Origin: Polyodon spathula
Lineage: Eukaryota > Chordata > Actinopteri > Acipenseriformes > Polyodontidae
NCBI RefSeq assembly: GCF_017654505.1
Contig: NC_054538.1
Span: 50,479,489 to 50,543,488, forward strand
DNA: 64,000 nucleotides
Reading direction: 5' to 3'
Under the pieces are notes generated by a model. That model was not told where the DNA came from. It was given only the letters and a program-made list of their open reading frames with translations, and ran no database searches. Below, in pieces: positions 25,701 to 38,800 of this stretch. Both the position numbers and the translations under genes were made by a program. How positions within the stretch are numbered: the first letter of the stretch is position 1; each line of letters starts with the position of its first letter.

Positions 25701-28700
25701 GCATTATAAAAAAAACAAAGTTGACTTTTAAATATGAATAAAAAAATATTCTTTACTCAGTGAAGGTAGCCTTTTTTATGTTTTAACCTCTGGATATATT
25801 GATGAAAGTCTTTACCGAATTTAAAAGCCATTCAATCAGATATGACGCATCCTTTCAATAATGTGTTTATCTTCACAAAAACTCCCATTTCTAGTTTTGA
25901 ATACATAAATGATCTGCTATAAAAACAATATGTAGTATGCAGTAGGCTGTTATAATCATGTACTAAGTTTATCTCTGGAAATACTATGATGTAAATTGCA
26001 AGTATTATCCAAATGCTGAACTTGTATGTGGCTCTCTGACACTTTTTTTAAAAACGTAATTTATTTTTTTATCTGTTTAACTTGTTTAGTTTCCAACCCA
26101 TCCAGTCGGAGTTCTGTATCCAGTGAAGAGTTCTGTATATATGTCATAGTTTAAAAAATATATTATTTTAAAATGCAGGCCCTAGAAGATGCTTTTCTGG
26201 CCATTGATGCTAGGATGACCATGGAGGACATAATTAAAGAGCTGGCTCAAATAGCAGGACGTCCCCAGGAAGATGAGGATAAGGAGAAAGTGGCAGATGA
26301 AGAGGATGGTAAGTTGCCTAAAACCTATTTACACCTAAGCTTTTTGTAATACTTAAAAAAAAAAAAAAATTTAATTAAACAGTAATAGTGAGTTTTGACA
26401 AAATAGGAATAAAAAAAAAACATACAAAATGTGGTTTAAATTGTAAGAATAGCTAGATTGTAGAAATGGAACAATTAAAATCTAAAACAAAAAATGTATT
26501 GGAAAATGGATCAGATTTCCTTAACTTGATTGGTCAAAACGATGGCCTTTTAATATCTGTTCTTGGCCTTTAACCCCACTTTATGACATTTTACATTTTG
26601 TGTTCTCCCTCTGCGTGGGATGCAATGTTTATTGGGTGTTTGAATTTACTGAAACACATTGAATATTTGAAGTAAGTGTAAAGTCATTTTACAAAAATGT
26701 GGCGATTTATACCAGGTTATGACCCTCACTGAAGATGTCATTACTAAGGCCAAAAAACACGCCATGTTTTACTAAACATTTTAATACCAATAAATAAACA
26801 ATTCCCGTAATGAACCTTATCGTAATATGTTGCGTAAAACATAACACTATATTCATCATAATGTTGTTACCAGTAAATAACAGTAATATGTTTTAAAGTT
26901 TGGGACTTGCTGTCTGTAGCAGGTGTTTGCATTACACTATGTAACACAATTTTTGTTCCTGGGTAGTAAGTGTTATTTCCTAATTGCTTATGCCTCAAAA
27001 GTATAGAAAATGGCTATTATTCCCCACAAACTTTGCTTTTGTGACCAGGACAGTGATATTTTGAAATTTACCTATTTCCAATGAGAAAACGGGCGAATTT
27101 GTGTCTTTTCGTTCACATAGTCAGAAAAAAACAACATATGAATCCAAATTAACATGTATTTATACTAAAGTAATACAAAAATGACTACAAAAGATTTAGA
27201 AGTGAGTAGTTTTTTGAGATTTACGATTATACTGTAAATCACTTTCACGAATCAGCCCCCAAATGTAGTCTCCCATCATGTTCTCGTTATACTGTCCTTG
27301 GTAGCGGCGTTCAAAGTCCAGTATATCCTGGTGGAAGCACTCGCCTTGCTCCTCCGAGTACGCTCCCATGTTCTCCTTGAATTTATCAAGATGAGCATCA
27401 AGGATATGAACTTTGAGGAACATCCTACAGCCCACTGTGCCGTAGTTCTTCACCAGAGTCTCAATCAGCTCCACGTAGTTTTCGGCCTTGTGATTGCCCA
27501 GGAAGCCCCGAACCACTGTGACAAAGTTGTTCCAAGCCGCTTTCTCTTTACTAGTGAGCTTCTTGGGGAATCCATTGCACTCCAGGATCATTTATCTGTG
27601 GTCCGACGAAGACACCGGCTTTGACTTTTGCCTCAGACAGCTTAGGGAAGAAGTCTTGAAGGTACTTGAAGGCTGCCGACTCCTTATCTAGAGCTCTGAC
27701 AAATTGTTTCATAAGGCCCAATTTGATGTGCAGTGGTGGCATCAGCACCTTCCGGGGGTCCACCAGTGGCTCCCACTTGACGTTGTTCCTCCCCACAGAG
27801 AACTCGGTCCGCTGTGGCCAGTCCCGCCTGTGGTAGTGCGCCTTGGTGTCCCTGCTGTCCTAAAGGCAAAGATAGCAGGGAAACTTGTTAAAACCGCCTT
27901 GGAGACCCATCAGGAATGCCTCCATTTTGAAGTCTCCTATGACCTCCCAGCTGTACTCATCATACTTCAAGGCGTCCAGCAAGGTCTTGATGCTGTTGTA
28001 ATCCTCTTTGAGGTGCACCGAGTGAGCCAGGGGAAGAGACGGGTACTTGTTACCATTATGGAGCAGCACGGCTTTGAGGCTCCTGGATGAGCTGTCAATG
28101 AAGAGGCGCCACTCATTCTGGTTACAGGCGATTCCGATTGCCTCGAACAGACTGGTCACATTGTGGCAGAAGCAGAGCCCATCTTGACAGGTGAAGAAGC
28201 TGGAAAAAGGTTGGTTACGCTTCCTCTGATCTGCGACTTGCACACTTTCATCCAACAAGTTCCACTGCTTGAGCCTAGATGTCAAAAGCTCGGCATTGGA
28301 CTTGGTGAGACCAAGATCTCTAATCAAGTCGTTGAGGTCTTTTTGGTTGGGGTAGTATGGGTTTCTCTCCTCAGCTCCACCTCTGAAATTGTCATCTGGA
28401 TCTACAACGTCTTCCTCGCTCTCTGACTTGCTGCTCTCTTCTAAAGACGGCTGCTCTCTCTCCGGAGGAGTGGGTACGGGGAGCTCATGGCAGTGTGGCA
28501 CCGGGGCGATGGATGAAGGAAGGTCCGGATACGTGATAGCAGGTGCATTCTTGCCAGTCCGACGTTTGGAAGGGTCCACCATGCAGAAGTAGCAGTTGCT
28601 TAAGTGGTCAGTGGGTTCCTGCCAAATTCTTGGGATAGCGAACTTCATGGCTCTCTTTTCCCCTCTGTACCATCCTACAAAAATACATTTATTTCACCCA

Positions 28701-29802
28701 TGACTAATGTGTAAGAAATTCTTGCAACATTTTTCATATGATATATTTTTTCAATAACATTGAAAATTGTAAAACATTTTAAAATTAAAAACATTAATTA
28801 ACAAATTTTATAACAAAATTCCGAGCAACAATTGTCCATCTTCCAGAGTTTTTTTGCAGTGCTCGCAGGTGAAATGAGGTGCCCAGGGTTTGTCTTGATC
28901 CCCGACAGGCCTGCCGAAATATGCCTTGTAGGCCTCACACATCTTAGCAGATGCTTCCACGGAGTACTTTTTCGCTCTTGTCTTGATTAAATTGGCTGCA
29001 GACATAGCAAAATGCGTCTGCTGGATGCTTGCAGCCTCTTGATGCCATCTCAGAAAAATGCAGATATGTATCCACTTAGGCAGCTGGAACTAAACTGAAC
29101 AGGTGGGCTTAAGGCCCCTGTATTTATACTACTATTTATATTACTGGAAAGTTCTAGAAAGTTCTAGAAGTTACTCTGTTTACTCAGCACTGAATCTATC
29201 TGGAATGTTCAGGAAAATAGGTACATTTCAAAATATCAGTGTCCTGGTCACAAAAGCAAAGTTTGTGGGGAATAATAGCCATTTTCTATACTTTTGAGGC
29301 ATAAGCAATTAGGAAATAACACACACTACCCAGGAACCAAAAAAAAATAAATTGTTACACGGTGTTATCGTCGGCATATTTTAAATGATGGGAAGCTGAA
29401 ATAACTTTTTTCAAAATCCACTTTTCTTATACCAATACAGTATTGGTGAGCAACAATCCATTAGTTTGAAAGCCAGGCTTTTTGATCACTGATAATGGGT
29501 GCATAGGTGGCGATTCTGTGAGTGCTGCGGGGCTCAAGCACAAATGGGGGGGGAAATAAATCATATTTGTATGGGTGCTTCACAATCAGAACTGTTATTG
29601 CAGCATTTTAAAAAGATAAACATTCACTGGTGGCTCTGACAAACCGGAAGGCGAGCCTTCACATATTCAAATCCATTTATGTAGTTCAGCTTTCCGTAGT
29701 TTCTTTTGTAGTTGTGCTCTCATTAGCATCCAACCAAGAAGATTCAGCGTCAGTTCAGTTTTGGCAGATTCTACTGTTTTCTCCCACTGGTAATAAAAAA
29801 AA

Positions 29803-29889
<87 letters not shown>

Positions 29890-32800
29890 CGTGCATATGC
29901 TATTATATTTTGGTGCCTAAATTAATAACTGCACACATTCCTGTCGCTTACATGTCAGCGATATCTGTACAGTGCCTGTGGAAAGTGGTACACCCCCTTG
30001 AACTTTTCAGTTTGTGTGGTGCCTGTGCACGGACAGAGTTTCATGCATTTAAATGAGGATGTTTTTCCACTTCTCTACACACCATACTCTGAACTGTTAA
30101 GGGGAAAAAGTTTTTTATTGAAAAATTACACACGAGTATTGAAAATCTATAAAACTGAAAGATAATAATTGGATAAGCCCCCCCCCCCCCAATTGCAAGC
30201 ACCTTTGGCAGCAATTACACCTGTGAGTCTGTTGGGATAGGTTTCTGCCAACTTTGCATACCTAGATTTGGCAATATTTGACCATTATTTAAAGCTCTGT
30301 TCAAGCTCTGTCAAGTTCCTTGGAGTCTTCAAGTCATGCCACAAATGTTCGATTTAGGTCAGGGCTCTGACTGGGCCACTCAAGGACATTTACCTTTTTG
30401 TTCCTTAGCCACTCCAGTGTAGCTTTGGCTGTGTGCTTTGGGTCGTTGTCATGCTGAAAGGGGAACTTCCGTTCCAGTTTCAGCTTTCTTGCAGAGGGCA
30501 GCAGGTTTTCCTCAAGGACTTCTCTGTACTTTGCTCCATTCATTTTCCCTTCTATCACGGCAATTGCCCCAGTCCTTGCCGATAAGAAACATCCCTGTAA
30601 CGTGATGCTGCCACCACCATGCTTCACAGTAGGGATGGTGTTCTTTGGGTGATGCGCTGTCTTGGGTTTGCGGCAAACATTATGCTTTGCATTTAGGCCA
30701 AATTTTTTGTTTCATCAGACCACAAAACTTTTTGCCACATGGCTACAGAATCTCCTTAGTTTTTTTGCAAACTTCAAACGGGATTCAAGGTGGGCTTTCT
30801 TGAGTAATGGCTTCCTTCTTGCCACCCTACCATACAGACTAGATTTGTTGGTTGCTTTGGATATTGTTGTCACATGCACACTTTGGCCAGTCTTGGCCAT
30901 AAGTCTGTAGCTCTTTCAAAGTTGCCATTGACCTCTTGGTAACCTCTCTCCTTGCTCGGTCATCCAGTTTGAATGGGTGGCCTGATCTAGGCAGGGTCTT
31001 AGTGGTGCCATACACCTTCCACTTCTTAATAATCATCTTGACTGTGCTCCAAGGGATATTCAAGGCCTTTGATATTGTTTTATACCCATCCCCTGATCTG
31101 TCCTTGAGTTCTTTTGAAAGCACCTTGGTGCTCATTGTTGAGCCTTTGCTTTGAAATGAACTACCCAGCAGAGGGAACCTACAGGAACTGCTGAATTTAT
31201 CCTGAAATCATGTGAATCACTACAATTTAACACAGGTGGAGGCCACTTAACTTGGTGTGTGATTTTTGAAGGCAATTGGTTACAGCTAATTTAGGATTGC
31301 TATTACAAGGAGGGTTGGACACTTATCTAACCAAGCTATCCTATCTATCTATATCTGTCTATCTCTCTATCTGTCTATAAAAATACAATTTTAGCCACCT
31401 AGCTAATAATTTCATCCCATCTACTTTAGTCACTCACTGTAACCCCCAACTCTACAAACCAGCTAGCATTTTTGTAAAAAGCAACACATGTAATGAACAA
31501 TTAAGTAAACATTTGTATTTGTCCTCTGTGGTATTTGCCTCCTAAACACCTGCGACCTGAATATTGATATAAGAGCTGCTCAACGAGCCTGTGACACAGT
31601 CATGTCATGCCCCTCCCCACAGGGTATTTGCTCTCACCGATCTCTGCAGCGTTTCTCTTTAAGGACATACTGCCCATCCTCACCCCCTGAGGAAGTGGAT
31701 GAACCGTTCCCCTCTGAGATGTCGAGTTGTATCTCTTGCATTTAAGCTCACTCTGCTGGCAGAGCATCTACCACTGATCAATAAGCCCTGCAATAAGTGC
31801 CCTGGTCTACAGAAGCTGAAACAAGGCAGTCGATTTTTCAATGATGAGCCTACCGTCTCTCCCGTATTTCCCCCCCCACCTCCCCCACAATTCAACAGGA
31901 TTTTTCAATTTGAAATCAATTCTTCGTGGGATCATCCGGCAACAGAACTTGTCACCCGCCATCTTCAACTGTTTGGCCTTATGGTGAATCATGCGAAGAG
32001 CTAGGTCCATTTCTTAGAGCCACAACAGTTGCATGAGCTGTGCCTGGATAACGGGCAGGCTGTGGGTAGGAACCTTGCTCTGCTGGTAGCTGCATGTAGG
32101 CATTCATGAAGGAGCTGGTTCAACTTTCTAAGTGATCACTTCCAGTGCGGAAGCCAGTGGCAAACTGGCAGCCTCAAAGACCGGCATAGCCAGCTGTACC
32201 TGCTGCCAGAGGTGATGCTTGAGACTGTGGAGGCTTTAATAGGTTTTGCCGCCCTGTGCAGAGACAGGCTGCAGGCCGAACCAGCCCTAGGAGTTTTCTG
32301 TCACAAGTCCAGTTGAAGCATGGTCCCACTCCCATTTGGGGTTTGAGTACATCAGTCATGGACTAGTCACGGGATATTTGCATGGTTGACCCCCTCCAGT
32401 GGGAGGAGGGGTTGTACTCCAAGTACTTCGTACTACCAAAGCAGGATGGTGACAGCAGACTGATCCTCGACCTCAAATAGGTCGACCTGTAGCTGAGCCG
32501 TAGGAGGTTCAAAATGATGACTATGCAACCGCTGTCAATTAGGCCAAGCAACTGGATCACCACGGTGGACCTCAAAGACTCCTATTTCCACATCCCATAA
32601 GACCTGCGGTTCCCTTTTCAGGGAACAGTGTTCGAGTTCCTTGTCTTGGCATTTGAGCTGTCCCTAGCTGCTTCCATGCATTTCAAGGCAGCAGAGGGAA
32701 TCTAGGTCCCATTGAGACTCAAATGAATCAGAGTGCTCTATTATCTGGATGACTGGCTCATTTGTGCCCTGCCTCCAGCACAGGCAGAGGCCCACATAGA

Positions 32801-35800
32801 ACTTGTCACCTGTCACCTCTTTAACTGTTAGGCCTTACGGTGAATTATTAGAAGAGCCTGCTCACGCCTTTCCAGACAGTCTCCTATGTAGGAGTGTACT
32901 TGGACTTGAGGTCCATGCTGTCCACTCTGTCAGACAGCAGAGTGCAGGAAATAGCTTCCTGCTTGTAGCTCTTTCAGCCCTGCAGAGCGATTTAAAGGTC
33001 ATAAGGTTTTTTCCAGAAACTTCTGGGCCTGATGGCTGCAACTTCTCACTCTTCCATTGGGTCTCCAGCACATGCGACCTCTGCAGGCCGGTTCAACAGC
33101 AGGGTTTTTCAGTTCACCTTGAAGTGCGGCCTCCAATTGACAGGGTCTCATCAATGTCTAAAGGCATTTTTTTTATGGAACCAGCAGGTCCATCGACACT
33201 TAGGCGTAGTGCTGGGCAGTGTCACCAGAAGAGAGGTCGTCGCCACGGACGCGTCCAGTCTGGGCTTGGGCGCTGTGTGGAATGGCTAGGGTGCGCCAGG
33301 TCTGTGGGTCTCCACATCAGTGTTTTAGAGCTGCAGGCAGTTGGCCTTGCAGAATTTTTTGCAAGAGGTTTGAGGGAGACATGTGCTTGTCAGACAACAC
33401 AATAGTGGTGGCTTACGTGACCACCAGGGCAGCCTCAGGTCACCCAGTCAACATCATGTAGCCCGCAAGCGCTTGCTCTGGGGAAATTAGAACCTCCTCT
33501 CGCTGCAGGCAGTACATCTGACTGGGGTGACAAACTGTCCGGCGGGCCTCCTATCACGGAGTCCCCAGTGGGTAAGAAGAGGCTTCACCCCGAGGTGGTG
33601 AGCCTCATTTGAGGGAGGTTTGGGAGAAGAGAGAGATCTTTTTGCATCCCAGGAATCTAACCCACTGTTCCCTCTGGTCCTTCATAATAGGAGGCGGGGA
33701 CCCACTGGCAATAGATATCTTGGCACACCAGTGGCCGAGACAACAGTTCTATGCCCTCCCACCCAGCGCCCTGCTTCTGCTGTGCTTGGAGAAATTGGGC
33801 AGGATTGGGCCAAGGTGCTCCTAATAGCCCCATATTGGCCCAGGAGACCTGGTTCTCAACCCTGATGCAGGTCCAGAGCGGCCAGCTGTGGAGGCTGCCG
33901 CAGAGCCTCCACCTGTCCAATCAGGCATGGGGGAGCTTATGGCATCCGGACCCATCGAGCCTGCAGCTCTGGGTCTGGCCCCTGAACAGCTGCATTTAGT
34001 TATTGACACCATGCAGAGTGCAAGAGCACTGTTGACGTGTTAACAGTACAGGCACAAGTGGGGTGTTTTCCAAACGTGATGTCTGCCTTGTGGGTTTGAC
34101 CCCATGACCTGCCCCATGGCAGTTGTACTGCAATTTTTGCATGACCTTTTTGATGAGGGGAAAGCCCCCTCCACGTTAAGGTTTACCTTGCAGCCATTTC
34201 GGCTTGATATATCAAAATTGATTCGATCTCCCCAGGAGCTTACTTCCTGGTGGGACAATTTTTTAAAGGGGCTTGTCCTCTGGCTTCCTACGAAGGACAT
34301 TGTTTTTCGCTGGAGGCTAAATGTGAGTCCATGCATTCAGCTGAGCTGAAATATTTCTCTCTCAAAGCGGCTCGCTCTTGCTTGCAGTCACCTCTGCAAA
34401 GCGGGTGAGTGAGATGCATGGAATTGAATCTCCATTGCAGAAGCCTGCATATTTTTTTAGAGGCCAGGACAAAGGTTATGTTCTGTACCAATCTTGCCTT
34501 TTTGCCAAGACGATCTCAGCATTTCATGTCAGCCAGTCTGTGGAATTGGAGGCTTTCCATCCACCTCCTTTGACAGGGAGCCACAGCTCCATATGCTTCA
34601 CTCTGTGCGGGCCCTGGAAAAGTTGGAGGCAGTACGAAAAATTGCTATGGGGCAAAGTCTTATGGTAAAGCCCTGTCTAAACAGAGGCTGTCCAATCTAA
34701 CCCTTATGGTCCATTTATTCAGCGCTTGTCAGGCGTGACAGGTCCAGTTTATTTTCACACGTGCTGTTTAATTCTTTTTTTCTGAGTAAAACCGCTTTAA
34801 AAGGCATTGAATCGCAAAAAGACACTCAGTACTGTATCTCCAGCCAAGCCCACCCCTTGTTTGCTGTGTTTTTCACATACCTCTTTAGATGTGCGTACTG
34901 ATAAATCTTCTCCTGATCACTTGTTTTATCACCAAACTCCTTAATAATGTGATTCAGATCATTATTTTATAACTATAAAAGCTCTGCAAATGTCCGTGAT
35001 TTTCTTTGAGCGCTGGATGCAGAAGCAGCTGTCTCCTTTGTTTATGTCCGTGTTATCTCTGTGGTGCATGGGTCTATCAGATACGCCCTTTTTTTTTCTT
35101 TCCCCTGGCTTCATTCAGTGCCTATCTGTCCTACTCAGTCATTGAAAGGTTTTCTCTGCTTTTTCCGGTGAAAAAAACGAGTAGAAACCTGTGTTTTACG
35201 TCTTTTTGATGACGTCGGACAGGAGACGGAAAATTGTAATGTCGGACCTGGTCCAGCATAGGACCGCAAAGGGTTAACCTTCAAGGATGCTTGACTGCCT
35301 CACAGGCTCTGTGAGCAGCTTTGTTATATCTTCAGGTTTCGGGGTCTTTTTAGAGGTAAATACCCATACAGTAATTCTATTTCAGGGAACCAGGGTTACA
35401 ATAATAACTTAATGTTACTGAGCTAGACTACTCCCTTTTTTATCTCTTATTATAATTTAGCAAAATCCATACAATTTTTGTAGATACGTTTAAAACACAA
35501 AGAACAAAACATATATGTTAAATAGCTGATAGGAGAAATTAAATAAAATACAGCAGTCACCAAACTAAGAATACAACAAGTAACCATACTGCAAACCCAG
35601 CACGGGCCCTACATTTTAGCAATCCATTTTCAGCCACATAGCTAATCTACCCCACTGACCCATAGGACACCAAGTAGTGCCCCCCCCCCCCACTTACCGA
35701 TAACCCAAGGCGCAAGGGTCAAATTCGGGCACACTGTGAACAATATGCTCGGTGCAGCAATGGACAAGGAGGGAGAATCTCAACAGCTACCATCCAGGCA

Positions 35801-38800
35801 AGGGATCCAACACAAACAGCCTGAAGATAAATCACTTTCTTCATAAATATACAAACGTAGTATAGTAGTCAGAGAATTAAATTAAGGAAAAATTTAAGAA
35901 AGACAAGGCAGCGGCAGGGAAGGGAAGAATTAAAATATATAAAAAGAGAAACCCTAGCTAAAAAGTAGGGGTGATACGAATGTAAACAGTATAGCTATAA
36001 TGTAAATTTAATAGTAGTAATAAATAAGTTTAAAAAAGATACAAATAAAAATGAGAGAAGTCAGGCATTATTAACTTCCTCGCATCCTGAAATTGATAAA
36101 ACTGTTAAATTGAAAAATCATTTAATTTCCACAGGGCAAAAAATAAATAAAATGCATGCAACATTGAACCAGCTGGTTTGGGGTGCTTGGGGTGGGAAAT
36201 GTGTTGCCCATTTTATTTTTCTTGGTATCCCTCAATAGATCACCTCCACTTGAAGAAATGTAACCCATTTACTATGCAAAATGATCAGTTGAATGTTAAG
36301 GCTTTCCGTGGGAGAAGCTTGCTGCACCAGTGCAAATGCTAATATCTCTGCAACTTCCAATTTTCATATGGTGGAAACTCCTTGGGCAAAATCTTTATAG
36401 GGTCAAATTACTTTTTGGTTTCCAGATAAGATTTTTGTGAGGTGAACGCACTCTGGCACTTTCAGCTTGTTCAAAGTGTAACAGGCTTTAGCATTTTCCC
36501 GACATCAGTTTGTTCTATTTTTTTGTTCTAGCATCATGGGTGTCAGCAACTTGGATGCTGTTGTTTCTACTATGTGGTGATTTTGCAGTCAAAGATCCAA
36601 GCAGTATTTGTATCCTTTGTTATAAACTGTAGCAGACGGCTCTCCCCGGCCGTTTCCCACGATTCAACCGCCTCTGTCGCTAAGTTTCATGCACTTTCCC
36701 TGCTGCTTTTCGAGAGTCAATATTATTTCTCGCTAGTGCCTTTTCATTAATTTTTTCTTTCTGTCTCCTTGTACTTGGTTCGCCTCTGTACATAGATGGT
36801 ATCCTGCGCTAGCTCTTTTACCAGTGTTTTGCACCAGAGACGCTTAGTGTCGAGGGCGTTTAGCTACACTGTGGTGTTGAATTGGCAAGACCCTTTTCGA
36901 CCAAAATTTTATAAATTTTATTTAGTGTCTCTTGCCGTTGCTGTGTCTGCTTTAGCATCGCTGCCAACAAAAGCTACTAGATTTTAAGTCAGCAGGTCTT
37001 TCAGGTCACTTCTCGTGATACCAGAGTCAGTACCAGAATTGGTACCAGTGACCTGGTTCGGTACCAGAACCGGTGTCAAAGGCTAGGTTCAGTACCAAGA
37101 CCGTTACCAGGGCTCCATTCTTGTGGAAACTGCACAACAGTTTACCCTTGCGCTGCTTGCAAAAGGCACATTCTGGCAGAAGATAAGCACCACATGTTCC
37201 CTGGGCAGCTTACAGGTAGGTCCTCGGGTGCCCAGCAAGACCACAGGGGCCGCTGCTGCGCGGTGAGCAGAGGACACCAAAGAAGTTGGAAAGAAGGCTG
37301 GCCTGTTGTTCAAGGGACCACTCTGCCTCTCTGGCGCTGATGCAGCAACCAGACTCTCCTCCAGTCATCCCCGTAGCTGGCATTCTGATAGTACTGACTG
37401 GCTTGTGGGGCGAACGGAGAAGTCCTTTTTTATTTTTTTTATTTTTTTTATTTTGTTTTTTAAATTTGGTTATCTCCAATTTTTTACCCCAGTTTAGTTT
37501 GCCCAATTATTATCTATATCCTCGGCTTACCGCTCGCACACACCCCCCCCCCCCCCCCCCCCCGAACTCGGAATAGAGGCTGGAGCACATGTCCTCCGAA
37601 ACGTGCTCCTGCCAATCCGTCATTTTTCGCACTGCGGATCCGCAGAGAGGCTACCAGACCTATGGTGCCGGAGGATAACATAGATCTGGCGGCTCCACTG
37701 CAGAACTACAGGCGCCCTTTTGGGCGCAGGGGTCGCTGGTGCGCGGTGAGCTGTGGATTCCCCTGCCGATCTAAGCCCTCCCTACTTGGGCAGCTCTTGG
37801 CCAATTGTGCGCCACCCCCGAGGAGCTCCTGGTCGTGGTCAGCTGTGACATAGCCTGGACCCGAACCTGCGATACCCAGACTATAGGGCATATCCTACAC
37901 GTGGAGCACCTTTCTTTACTGGATGCACCACTCGCCGAAGTGATGCTGAAGGAGGCCTATGTGGCCTCTATTTTGCATGCTCCTTGGTAGCTACAGTAGC
38001 ATACTGGTGGCTTACAAGTCCATGCTGTTGCAGACTCTGTCCACTGACCAGGCCCCCACTGGTTGGATGAACTGAGCATGGTCAATAATCACCTACTCCA
38101 GTTGTCAAAGTACAATGGGCAGGTGTTTGACAGGAGCACGGCTGCGTTGGTGGTGACAAGACAGCTCTGGCTTGCGCAGGTCCGAGTGCCTGACAAGGAC
38201 AAGGCGTCCTTGCTGACTGCACGTGTGACACTGGAGCATACATTTGGACCGGCAATGGATGAGACACTAAAACACTCTCGCTAAGCATAGGAGACTACCA
38301 AGGAGTTGGCACACCTCCTCCCCAAGCAAAAGCCCTCTGCCCATAAACCGCCAAAGAGTTGGCGAAACAGGCACCCTCTGCCCCAGAAGCAGGCATAGGC
38401 TCATGCAGCCCCTGCTAGGGCTAATGTTCCAAATTGTTTTCAGGGCGCACAACGCAGAGGCCGGCGCAATTACAGGCAACCTGCTCGCAAGCAGCAGCCA
38501 CAAGCGCAAGTCCCTGCGAACCAGCAGCCCTAAATTCTTGTTGTCACAGGCCAAGGGCCCATTCTGTCAGGCCCACCTGGATTATTGGTGATCGTGCACT
38601 CGGACACTTGGGTACTTACCACCATCAAGGCCAGATACTCTCTGTAGTTTCATTTTGTCCCTCTTCCCTTTCAGGGCATGATCGTAACAATGGTGATGAA
38701 CCCTCAAGACAATATTTTAGTGTGTCAGGAGGTATCGGCCCTGCTGCAGAAACAGGCCAGTTAAATTGTTCACCCTCTCAATGAGAGAGTTTTACTCCAG

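Larger units (their letters stand above)
26934..29365 (-). mobile_element. DNA transposon with ~150-bp terminal inverted repeats, superfamily not identified
   Basis: A left arm (26934-27079) and right arm (29212-29365) are inverted complements, differing at about 5 of the inner 119 positions plus indels in an outer A-run. The outer ends read ACACTATGTAACA on the left and ACACCGTGTAACA on the inverted right. Between them lies one minus-strand protein region (separate entry), so the arms and the gene form a unit of about 2.4 kb. It sits in PPM1G intron 4. I could not fix the target-site duplication: the flanks are gcatt and tatcg. Confidence 0.8.

Noticed and set aside
29630..29920. 96-codon frame with KKKK...IYIYIY
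   Set aside because: It arises from the A-run and (TA)n microsatellite.
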